Assembly: GCA_964463865.1 (NCBI GenBank)
Contig: CAYXDX010000059.1
Span: 1-10,931, forward strand
Source of the DNA: Ferroglobus sp964463865
GTDB lineage: Archaea; Halobacteriota; Archaeoglobi; Archaeoglobales; Archaeoglobaceae
DNA: 10,931 nucleotides
Reading direction: 5' to 3'
Below are positions 1 to 6,141 of the stretch, piece after piece; the stretch's first letter is position 1; each line of letters opens with the position of its first letter. Below the pieces are notes generated by a model. The model was not told the DNA's origin. It ran no database searches and saw nothing but the letters and a program-made list of their open reading frames with translations. The translations under genes were made by a program, and so were the position numbers.

Positions 1-136
1 GATCCCGATCCGCGCGACTTGAAGATTGCCGAGCAGGCTCGGGTGATTGCTGAGCAGGTGGATCAGATCAAGAAACTGGAACAGAAACTGGCGAAACTGG
101 AAGCATTACTGGCTTCTCAGGCGGAAGCGCCCCAGC
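1..136 (+). other. Foreign-looking coiled-coil coding fragment, open at the left edge
   Basis: Frame 1 is open from base 1 and runs to a TGA at 181-183. From about base 137 onward it is only the antisense of the neighbouring lipoprotein gene, so the meaningful part is roughly residues 1-45. This part has a heptad pattern, with I9, I16, I23, L30 and L37 in one core position and L26 and L33 in the other, and is rich in Glu, Gln, Lys and Ala, as in a coiled coil. Codon use is unlike the rest of the window: Leu is mostly CTG, Gln is always CAG and Arg is CGC or CGG, whereas neighbouring genes use mainly AGA and AGG. It could be the coiled coil of a transposase or phage structural protein inserted here, or DNA joined by a cloning or assembly error; the window begins with GATC. 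I cannot name the family. The exact join is uncertain, about 125-140. Confidence 0.5.
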
Positions 137-1162
137 CATGTTTACTGCCTCGGCGAAAATCGTCAGCCCGTCATAAGACCTGACATCTTCGTATCCCGTC
201 GGAGATACGCCAAACCTCTTTCTGTATTCGGCGTAGAACTTCTTTGTTTTTGACGTAAACGCTACATCCCAGCACCAGCTCATGAAACAGACGTAGTTGC
301 CCTTTTCACCCATGTTCTTGATCACGTCCTCGAACGTCAGAACTCCCGCAGTCGCTATGAAAGGAACGGGAATCTTCGCGTCGTAATACTGCTTTGCAAA
401 AGGCACACCCTCGGACGAGACCGTGCTCGAAATTACGACGTCAGGGTCTTTCGCCTTTATGTCCGTTATAATCGAACTGAACTCTTGAGTTCCCCTCGGA
501 ACGAACGATGCTCCAACCTTCGTCACGCCCTTTTCTTTCAGGTAGTTCTCAAAGACTTTGTCGAGAGCTTTAGACCATATAGCTTCCTCTCCGACGTAGT
601 AATACGTCTCAGCTTCGACTATTTCGAGAACAAACGGAGCTGTGTTCAGAGTAAAGTGCGTCACGTCGGCGCCCGTTCTGAACAAATACTTGTATCTCTC
701 CGGATCGTCCCTTACAAGCTTCGGTATGCTCGGCGAAGCGGCGACGGTAACCATTAGCGGAATTTCGTAGTCGGCCGCAACCTCCGCGACTGCGAGAGCT
801 ACGCCGCTCGTGTATAAACCCACGAGGGCAAAGACTTTGTCCTCCTCTATCAGCTTCTTAGCTCCAGTAACACCTTTCTCGGCGTTACCGCCTGTGTCGT
901 AATAAACGAGCTCGACAGGTCTTCCTAATATTCCACCGTTCGCGTTTATGTCGTCTTTGGCCATCTCAAAAGCGTTTTTCATCCTCTCTCCACCTTCGGC
1001 ACTCGGACCGGATAGCGGTAACAGAACGCCTATTTTTATCGGCGCCTCTTCTTTCGGTTTCTGCTGCGCGCAGCCGAGTAAACTGCTACCGACCATAATC
1101 GAAGCGGTGCCAATAGCGACGCTTTTCACGAACTCTCTCCTGCTGAGAAAAGTCTTCCTCAT
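68..1162 (-). CDS. ABC transporter substrate-binding lipoprotein (branched-chain amino acid/amide type), C-terminus replaced
   Basis: This encodes a cell-surface receptor that would deliver a small solute to an ABC importer; no permease or ATPase partner is in the window. The chosen ATG at 1160-1162 follows a GGGGGTG ribosome site and starts a Tat signal with S7-R8-R9-E10-F11-V12-K13, a hydrophobic stretch, and a lipobox L28-L29-G30-C31. The mature part is a type I periplasmic-binding fold (Peripla_BP_6-like): it opens with IKIGVLLPLSGPSAEGG and contains the usual INANGGILGRPVELVYYD stretch. The family includes leucine/isoleucine/valine, amide and urea binders. Native sequence stops near A-V-N-M-A-G at about base 131. 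The last 20 or so residues, rich in Pro, Val and Ser, are antisense of the foreign fragment. The normal end of the family, some tens of residues, is therefore missing. The neighbouring amidase and permease make amides or amino acids likely ligands, but this is inference. Confidence 0.85.
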   Translation of the reverse strand: MRKTFLSRREFVKSVAIGTASIMVGSSLLGCAQQKPKEEAPIKIGVLLPLSGPSAEGGERMKNAFEMAKDDINANGGILGRPVELVYYDTGGNAEKGVTGAKKLIEEDKVFALVGLYTSGVALAVAEVAADYEIPLMVTVAASPSIPKLVRDDPERYKYLFRTGADVTHFTLNTAPFVLEIVEAETYYYVGEEAIWSKALDKVFENYLKEKGVTKVGASFVPRGTQEFSSIITDIKAKDPDVVISSTVSSEGVPFAKQYYDAKIPVPFIATAGVLTFEDVIKNMGEKGNYVCFMSWCWDVAFTSKTKKFYAEYRKRFGVSPTGYEDVRSYDGLTIFAEAVNMAGALPPEKPVMLPVSPVSVPVS

Positions 1163-1199
1163 ATTGCACCCCCGCAAAGTTACCACATTATTTATCATT

Positions 1200-1221
1200 A
1201 AGATAAAATACAATATTTATC
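1200..1221 (-). promoter_or_regulatory. Probable promoter of the substrate-binding lipoprotein gene
   Basis: On the minus strand this AT-rich stretch holds two TATA-like boxes, ATAAATATTG (1220-1211) and GTATTTTATC (1211-1202). Either would give a transcript with a short leader containing the GGGGGTG ribosome site before the ATG at 1162. The position after the permease stop suggests that the lipoprotein gene can be transcribed separately from the amidase-permease pair. Confidence 0.4.
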
Positions 1222-1240
1222 ACTTGCGGTTCAGCAATCC

Positions 1241-1251
1241 CAAAAATAAAA
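1241..1251 (-). terminator. Possible oligo-T terminator after the permease gene
   Basis: The minus strand reads CTTTTATTTTTG just after the restored permease stop at 1260-1262. Archaeal termination usually occurs at short T-runs without needing a hairpin, so this is a reasonable end for the amidase-permease transcript. There is no supporting stem. Confidence 0.3.
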
Positions 1252-1259
1252 GATGGAAA

Positions 1260-2557
1260 CTATTCGACGGGCAGGATCGTCTTAACCTTGAAGCCCCTCG
1301 TTATGTAGGCGAGGTAAACGATCCCGCAGCAAGCCAGATCAGTCCGACCTCCTTAGCGAACGTGTCCAGACCATGCCAGATTGCTCCGGTGAGCAGAAAT
1401 CCTATTCCTGGGACTACTGCCAGCACTGGCTTGTTCTCGATCTTCACGAACCTGTATGCCAGTGATACGTGCATTAAGGCGAACGCCGTTAAGGCGCCGA
1501 AGTTTATCAGCGACGAGAGGTCTTTGAGCGTCAGCAAATATATCAGCAGACCGGTTATCGCGGCGACTATTATGATGGAGACGTATGGAGTCTTGTATTT
1601 CGGATGAACCTTCGCAAATATCCTCGGCAAGTGTCCCTGTCTACCCATCGAGAAGAGTATTCTCGAAACTCCCGCCTGCGCTGCGAGAGTGTCACCGAAA
1701 CCCCACGCGAGAACGGTTCCGAGCATCGTCAGTAACTGAAGCCATCTTCCACCGGCTTCCTCGGCTATGTAGAAGAATGCGACGTCTGGGTTGTCGAAGT
1801 TGTATCCCGGATGAATTACCGCCGCGAGGTAAGTCTGAGTGACGAAGAAGAACGTTATTATCGGAATTACCAGAACGACCGCCCTACTAACGACTTTCCT
1901 CGCCTCTATCGTCTCCTCCGCTAAGGTTGTCATAATGTCGAACCCGAGAAAGCTAAGCACAGCAACTGAGGCTCCCGTGAGGATAGCGTTCAGCGTAAAC
2001 GTGTCAGGATTGTAGAATGGCTTCAAGCTGAATGTCAGGTTTGAGTCGGTGACTATCTTGACTATCGAAGCGACGACGAAAACTGCAAACACTGTCGTTT
2101 CGAATATGAACAGCGCCATGCTCGCTCTTGCCGTCATCTTTATTCCGAGAATGTTCAAGGCTGTCATGGGAACGAGGAACGCTATCGCCCAGACGATCAT
2201 GCTTATTCCCGTTTCCGCTTCGAGCCACAGCGCTGAGACGAGGATGACGAGAGCGGGAATCAATATGTAGTCCAGAAGTATTACCCAGCCCGCTATGAAG
2301 CCTATGTGCGATCCGAGAGTCTCTCTGACGTAAGCATACACAGACCCAGCTTCGGGATACCTGTAGGCAAACTGCCCGTAAGCCCACGCCGTCACGGACA
2401 TCACAAGTGCCGCGAGCAGGTAAACGAGAGGGACGTGACCGTTGCTCAAAACCGCAACGATTCCGTAAATACCCATCGGTGCTATCGGCACCATCGTCAT
2501 TATCGCGAAAGCTATCAAATCGCGCATTCTCAAAACTTTCTGAAGTTCTTCAGCCAC
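1260..2557 (-). CDS. APC-superfamily amino acid/amine permease with a frameshift near its end
   Basis: This is a secondary transporter of the amino acid-polyamine-organocation superfamily with about twelve membrane helices. Family signs are the P-E-A-G-S-V-Y-A-Y segment near residue 70, L-S-F-L-G-F-D-I-M-T-T-L-A-E-E near 200-215, and S-R-I-L-F-S-M-G-R-Q-G-H-L-P with a following K-T-P-Y-V. It starts with GTG at 2555-2557, preceded by the strong ribosome site GGGAGGTGAT. The uninterrupted frame ends at 1301 after 418 residues with an unnatural tail, SFTSPT. If one base is restored in the run at 1320-1326, the frame continues as I-V-Y-L-A-Y-I-T-R-G and stops at TAG 1260-1262, giving about 432 residues and finishing the last helix plus a basic tail. 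The gene is read together with the amidase upstream; only four bases separate them. The substrate is unknown; amino acids or amines are typical. Confidence 0.87.
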
Positions 2558-2561
2558 GAAA

Positions 2562-3473
2562 TCACCTCCCGTCCCACTTTATAGCTTCCAACAGCTTGGA
2601 AGTCGAAGCGTATTCTTTTGGAATTCTAACTCTAACAGTCTTCCTCGGATTGACGAGCTGGCTGACCTCGACGTCAACGACCATGCTCGCGAGCATGTAA
2701 GCGTCCTCCCACGAGAGAGAGTTGCTGTGCTGCAAAACTCTGACCGCAAGCTCAGTCGCTTCTCTGAAAGCTTTACTGACGTCCTCGTCTGACACGAGAA
2801 TGTAAAAAGCGTCGTCCGTTTCTACGACTGGCCATCGAGGTGCTTTGCCTTCTACCACGTCGAGCTCTACCGTCACTTCTCCGCTAACCTCACAACTCGC
2901 GACGCAGACCTCTCCGTCACCGATAACGGCGTGCAGATCTCCGAGACCGAACAGCGCGCCGTCCCTGAAGACGGGGAAAAACACCGTCGCGCCCTTACCT
3001 ATAACCTTCGTGTCGAGGTTTCCGCCGTGCCTACCCGGAGTTCCGCACGGAACCTCCTCGTCACTCGCAACGCCAATCACTCCTATCATCGGTCTGCATT
3101 TTATCTTAAGTCCGCCGAACGTTACAAACCCGTCTTTAATTTCGCAAACTCTCGTTTTCGGCTCTTTAACAAGATCTCCGAGAACTCCCGCCCCCGGAAC
3201 TATTACGATCACACCTCTATCCGAAATCTCTACGTCCAGTATCTTCACCTTCAGCGCGTCTCCCCTCTTCGCGCCCTCCACGTAGATCGGCCCGGTGGCA
3301 GGATTCACCTTCGAGAAGTCTATCTCTGTGACGAGCTGCTTTTCAGACGTTATCTGGTTCGAAAAGCAGTCTTTGGTCTCTATTCGAACGACGCTTCCCT
3401 TTTCGACGGAGATTGCTGGCTTCAAATCAGGCCCAAAGGAGAACAGACACGCGTCGCTCTTCAGCGAGTGCAT
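2562..3473 (-). CDS. Acetamidase/formamidase family amidohydrolase
   Basis: A cytoplasmic hydrolase of the FmdA/AmdA family, which releases ammonia from formamide, acetamide or similar short amides. Family signs are the G-R-H-G-G-N-L-D motif at residues 147-154 and the G-L-G-D-L-H-A-V-I-G-D-G-E motif at 176-188, which hold the metal- and substrate-binding acidic and histidine residues. At 303 residues it is the short form of the family; the classical bacterial formamidase is about 400. The ATG at 3471-3473 has a GGGGGTG site eight bases upstream. Its TGA (2562-2564) lies inside the permease ribosome site, so translation of the two is probably coupled. The pairing suggests that the permease brings in an amide or a compound that yields one, supplying ammonia. 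The actual substrate cannot be read from the sequence. Confidence 0.9.
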   Translation of the reverse strand: MHSLKSDACLFSFGPDLKPAISVEKGSVVRIETKDCFSNQITSEKQLVTEIDFSKVNPATGPIYVEGAKRGDALKVKILDVEISDRGVIVIVPGAGVLGDLVKEPKTRVCEIKDGFVTFGGLKIKCRPMIGVIGVASDEEVPCGTPGRHGGNLDTKVIGKGATVFFPVFRDGALFGLGDLHAVIGDGEVCVASCEVSGEVTVELDVVEGKAPRWPVVETDDAFYILVSDEDVSKAFREATELAVRVLQHSNSLSWEDAYMLASMVVDVEVSQLVNPRKTVRVRIPKEYASTSKLLEAIKWDGR

Positions 3474-3516
3474 TTAACCACACCCCCGAGGCGATGGGCT
3501 CCGTTTTTGTCGTCAT

Positions 3517-3535
3517 GTTTAAAAAAAGTTTTCGG
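3517..3535 (-). promoter_or_regulatory. Promoter of the amidase-permease operon
   Basis: The minus strand reads CCGAAAACTTTTTTTAAAC, a near-ideal archaeal BRE (CGAAA) followed by a TATA box centred near 3522. Transcription should begin near 3496, leaving a leader of about 23 bases that holds the GGGGGTG ribosome site before the ATG at 3473. Confidence 0.7.
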
Positions 3536-3538
3536 CGT

Positions 3539-3554
3539 GCGAAAGACTTTATCG
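3539..3554 (+). promoter_or_regulatory. Candidate upstream promoter for crcB, back-to-back with the amidase promoter
   Basis: GCGAAAGACTTTATCG is a BRE plus TATA arrangement facing crcB. It would start RNA near 3579, giving a leader of nearly 60 bases. It mirrors the amidase promoter at 3517-3535, the two BREs being only a few bases apart. crcB also has a closer TATA box, so this site may be a second promoter or may not be used. Confidence 0.35.
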
Positions 3555-3603
3555 ATTGCCCGAGCACTTTACACCGTAACTAAATGCTTAATATTGATAA
3601 AAA

Positions 3604-3612
3604 AGTTTTAAT
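3604..3612 (+). promoter_or_regulatory. Leaderless promoter of crcB
   Basis: AGTTTTAAT after an A-run forms a TATA box centred about 28 bases before the crcB ATG, so transcription should begin at or within a few bases of the start codon. There is no Shine-Dalgarno sequence before this ATG, which fits a leaderless mRNA. Confidence 0.6.
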
Positions 3613-3636
3613 TTCACGAAGATATTTCAGTCGGAA

Positions 3637-4011
3637 ATGAATCCAATCGTCCTCGTAGGTCTCGGCGGCTTCTTCGGAGCGGTAGCAAGATACATCACTT
3701 CCGGGCTTGTTCAAGATGGGGTCGCGAGCTTTCCCGTCGGAACTCTTTTCGTCAACGTTCTCGGCAGTTTTCTTCTCAGTCTGATAATGAGTCTCTCGGA
3801 GTATTACGGGCTGTTCAGCGACGAGGCAAGGATATTTCTGACGATTGGATTTCTCGGATCGTTTACGACGATGTCGACGTTTTCCTACGAGTCGTTCAGG
3901 TTGCTCGAAAGGAGGGAAATAAACTTATTTATCGTTAACGTAACTGCAACGCTGACACTTACGCTGCTCGGAGTCTACCTAGGAAGAGCAGTAGCACTGT
4001 GGAGGCGATGA
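3637..4011 (+). CDS. crcB: Fluoride ion channel CrcB/Fluc
   Basis: A small four-helix membrane protein that exports fluoride as an antiparallel dimer and protects enzymes such as enolase and pyrophosphatase from fluoride. The 124-residue length is typical. Visible motifs are G-G-F-F-G-A-V-A-R-Y at residues 10-19, T-L-F-V-N-V-L-G-S-F at 36-45 (with the pore Asn), and G-F-L-G-S-F-T-T-M-S-T-F-S-Y-E at 71-85, which holds the threonine and phenylalanine positions lining the fluoride path and the central sodium site. A single copy implies a homodimer. The gene overlaps the DUF190 gene by four bases (ATGA), a partnership common for crcB. No fluoride riboswitch is recognisable, and the near promoter leaves no room for one. 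Confidence 0.95.
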   Translation: MNPIVLVGLGGFFGAVARYITSGLVQDGVASFPVGTLFVNVLGSFLLSLIMSLSEYYGLFSDEARIFLTIGFLGSFTTMSTFSYESFRLLERREINLFIVNVTATLTLTLLGVYLGRAVALWRR

Positions 4012-4349
4012 GCGTGAGCGAAGGTGTGCTCCTTAGAATTTTCATCGGAGAGTCCGACAGATACGAGGGCAGACCTCTTTACATGCACATCCTCGAGATG
4101 CTGCGAAGGGAGGGAATCGCTGGAGCGACAGTCCTGAGGGGTATCGCCGGATACGGAAAGACGAGCATAATCCACACGACGTCAATCCTCAGGCTCTCGT
4201 CCGACCTGCCGATAGTCATCGAAGTCGTCGATACGAAAGAGAACATAGAGAGGATAAAGCCGAAGCTCCTTGAAGTCGTGAAGGAGGGCATGATTACGGA
4301 AGAGAAAGTAAAGATACTTCTTTACAGAGGGAACAAAGACGAGAGCTGA
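4008..4349 (+). CDS. DUF190 family protein (PII-like fold)
   Basis: A 113-residue soluble protein of the DUF190 family, whose structures resemble PII signalling proteins. Recognisable parts are L-L-R-I-F-I-G-E-S-D near the start, P-L-Y at 23-25, the glycine-rich G-I-A-G-A-T-V-L-R-G-I-A-G-Y-G at 36-50 and the L-S-S-D-L-P-I-V-I-E-V-V-D stretch at 63-75. I chose the ATG at 4008 because it overlaps the crcB stop as ATGA and has GGAGG just upstream at 4001-4005; a GTG at 4014 has better spacing and is possible, and a GTG at 3999 would lie before that ribosome site. Coupling to crcB suggests it senses or modulates fluoride export, but its biochemical role is not established. Confidence 0.9.
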   Translation: MSVSEGVLLRIFIGESDRYEGRPLYMHILEMLRREGIAGATVLRGIAGYGKTSIIHTTSILRLSSDLPIVIEVVDTKENIERIKPKLLEVVKEGMITEEKVKILLYRGNKDES

Positions 4350-4353
4350 ATTG

Positions 4354-4369
4354 AGCAAACGTTTTATAA
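4354..4369 (+). promoter_or_regulatory. Leaderless promoter of the acyl-CoA dehydrogenase gene
   Basis: AGCAAACGTTTTATAA gives a BRE-like stretch and a TATA box centred near 4366, 27 bases before the ATG at 4393. This spacing argues that the first in-frame TTG, at 4351, is not the start, because it would lie upstream of the promoter. Confidence 0.65.
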
Positions 4370-4392
4370 CGATAATTTTTGTAAATATTTTT

Positions 4393-5460
4393 ATGGAACT
4401 CGGAAGACTTTACGAGATCCTTGAGAAAAAGGCGAGCGAGATCGACAGAAACGACGACATGGGCGACGTTTTCGACGAAGTCGTAAACTCGGGAGTGCTC
4501 GGATTGATGGTTCCGAAAGAATACGGCGGAGAGGGAATGGGCTACTACGAGATGTGCGAAGTTGCCGAAAACCTCGCGTTAAGGTCTGCAGGAGTTGCTC
4601 ACAGCGTAGTCGTTCACGGAATGGTCGTCGACGCCATAAGACTTTTCGGAAACGACGAGCAAAAGAAGAGGTTCTTTCCGAAGCTGCTGAAGGGTTTCGG
4701 AACCTTAGCCATAACGGAGCCCACTGGAGGTAGCGATGTAGCCGGGGCCGTCAGGACGAAAGCCGAGAAGAAAGGTAATGTCTACGTAATAAACGGAAGC
4801 AAGACGTTGATAACGAACGGCATGTTTGCCGACGTTTTCATAGTCGTTGCGAGAACTGGCGAAGGTGCGAAAGGTCTTACGGCTTTCATAGTCGAGAGAG
4901 GCGACGGAATCGAAACGACGAAGATCACACTGTCCGGAATGAGGGGCAGCGGTCTCGCGAGCGTCAGGTTCAAAGACGTGGAGGTTCCAGAGGAGAACGT
5001 CCTCGTAGGAGAAGGAAAGGGAATGAGGATCGCTCTGGGAACTCTCGCTCCGAACAGAATACCGTTCTCTGCTATGGGAATAGGAATAGCTCAACGCTGC
5101 CTGAACCTTGCAGTCGAGAGGGCAAAGAGCAGAGACGCTTTCGGAGGGAAGCTTGCGGACCTTCAGGCAGTTCAGTTCATGCTCGCCGAAGTAGCCGCGG
5201 ACGTAGAAGCTCTGAGAAAGCTCGTTTACGGATACGCCAAAGACATGGGAGACGTCAACTACTCCGGAGCCATATGCAAGCTGAAAGCCGCGGAAGTGGC
5301 TAAGAGAGCCGCCGACGTTGCCGTCGAAATTCACGGAGGCTTCGGACTCGTCTCCGGAACGCCAGTAGAGATGGCGTACAGGGATGCGAAAATCCTCGAC
5401 ATAGCTGAGGGCGCAAGCGAGATCATGAAGCTGCTTATCGCGAGAAAACTCTTCAGCTAA
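4393..5460 (+). CDS. Acyl-CoA dehydrogenase
   Basis: An FAD enzyme that introduces the alpha-beta double bond into acyl-CoA esters, the first step of beta-oxidation or of branched-chain and aromatic acid breakdown. The FAD/substrate signature A-I-T-E-P-T-G-G-S-D-V-A-G lies near residues 105-117. The C-terminal helical domain has S-R-D-A-F-G-G-K-L followed by a conserved Gln, and R-D-A-K-I-L-D-I-A-E-G-A-S-E-I places the likely catalytic Glu at 339. The length of 355 residues is slightly short for the family (about 380), mainly at the N-terminus. The start is fixed by the TATA box 27 bases upstream. It appears to be a single-gene unit with no electron-transfer flavoprotein or thiolase alongside. 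Substrate chain length cannot be told. Archaeoglobales carry many such paralogs, used for growth on fatty or aromatic acids. Confidence 0.93.
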   Translation: MELGRLYEILEKKASEIDRNDDMGDVFDEVVNSGVLGLMVPKEYGGEGMGYYEMCEVAENLALRSAGVAHSVVVHGMVVDAIRLFGNDEQKKRFFPKLLKGFGTLAITEPTGGSDVAGAVRTKAEKKGNVYVINGSKTLITNGMFADVFIVVARTGEGAKGLTAFIVERGDGIETTKITLSGMRGSGLASVRFKDVEVPEENVLVGEGKGMRIALGTLAPNRIPFSAMGIGIAQRCLNLAVERAKSRDAFGGKLADLQAVQFMLAEVAADVEALRKLVYGYAKDMGDVNYSGAICKLKAAEVAKRAADVAVEIHGGFGLVSGTPVEMAYRDAKILDIAEGASEIMKLLIARKLFS

Positions 5461-5467
5461 TTCCTAA

Positions 5468-5477
5468 ATTTTTTATT
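5468..5477 (+). promoter_or_regulatory. Leaderless promoter of the 201-residue unknown gene
   Basis: The T-rich box ATTTTTTATT centred near 5473 is 27 bases before the ATG at 5500 and lies just after the dehydrogenase stop. The T-run may also end the upstream transcript. Confidence 0.5.
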
Positions 5478-5499
5478 CAGAAGCTATTTTCCGCATTTC

Positions 5500-6105
5500 A
5501 TGAGAGTGGGTTGGGACGCGAGCCACGGTGAGTTCATAGTGGACGATTACTACTACTTCTCGAAGCTCAGAAAGTTGGTCGACGCTGAGGTCGATTGCGT
5601 TTACAGTTTTTACAAGCTCGAAAATTACGATGTCATAGTATTTAACTACCCGGAGGTCAGGTTTAAGCTTAGAGAGGTTTCGAGGATCAAAAGCTGGCTG
5701 AGAAAGGGGAAGACCGTTGTCTTCGCCTCTTACTACAACAACCTCGACAACGTTACGGAAATCATTAACAGCGCTCTGAAGAGGCTGGGCCTCGAAGTCA
5801 GAATAAGCAGCGACGTGATAGTAGACAGAGAAAAGAACGACGGCGACGAGATGTATCCGCTCGCGAAATATAAAGACTGCACGGTCGTCATGCCATGTTC
5901 TTCGAGCGTGGTCAACGGAACCAGCTTCGTAGAAGGATTCGACACTGCGAGGTGCAACAACGGTAGCAAGAGTTTCGCCGCGTACGAAGATTTCGAAAAC
6001 GGAAGGGTCGTCGTCCTCGGGACTTGCGTCTTCTGGGACAACTACAGCATAGAAAAGTTCGACAACAGAGTCTTGGCGAATGATATTCTGAACAACAAAC
6101 TCTGA
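5500..6105 (+). CDS. Uncharacterised protein, possibly DUF4350/amidotransferase-like alpha-beta fold
   Basis: I do not recognise this 201-residue protein with certainty. It is soluble, with no signal or membrane segment. The order of elements suggests a Rossmann-like or class I amidotransferase-like fold: a strand Y-D-V-I-V-F-N-Y near 44-51, a helix with I-K-S-W-L-R-K-G-K-T-V-V-F-A-S near 63-77, and a late strand G-R-V-V-V-L-G-T near 168-175 followed by C-V-F-W-D-N-Y. This pattern, a helix ending in W-L-R-x-G-x-T and then a beta strand, is common in DUF4350, GldG and ThuA-like domains. No catalytic Cys-His-Glu triad is evident. It has its own promoter and lies between two redox enzymes transcribed the same way, so context gives little. 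Confidence 0.8.
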   Translation: MRVGWDASHGEFIVDDYYYFSKLRKLVDAEVDCVYSFYKLENYDVIVFNYPEVRFKLREVSRIKSWLRKGKTVVFASYYNNLDNVTEIINSALKRLGLEVRISSDVIVDREKNDGDEMYPLAKYKDCTVVMPCSSSVVNGTSFVEGFDTARCNNGSKSFAAYEDFENGRVVVLGTCVFWDNYSIEKFDNRVLANDILNNKL

Positions 6106-6118
6106 AAACATTTTTTAA
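6101..6118 (+). promoter_or_regulatory. Leaderless promoter of the CoA-disulfide reductase/glycosylase operon
   Basis: TCTGAAAACATTTTTTAA combines a GAAA-type BRE with a TATA box centred near 6115, 27 bases before the ATG at 6142. It overlaps the end of the preceding gene. Confidence 0.65.
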
Positions 6119-6141
6119 GCTCAAAAACCTCATAAACGAGC

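Noticed and set aside
3485..3520. Possible fluoride riboswitch before crcB, from the GGCGATGGG stretch.
   Set aside because: The pairing needed for the riboswitch stem and pseudoknot is not present, and the stretch lies upstream of both candidate crcB promoters, so it would not be in the crcB RNA.
4351..4392. Extended acyl-CoA dehydrogenase start at TTG 4351.
   Set aside because: The TATA box lies inside this extension, and the added residues (hydrophobic, Ile/Phe-rich) are simply the translated promoter.
4705..5334. Long antisense frame opposite the acyl-CoA dehydrogenase.
   Set aside because: It has low-complexity serine/tyrosine-rich content and no promoter or ribosome site, and it lies wholly opposite a clear enzyme gene.
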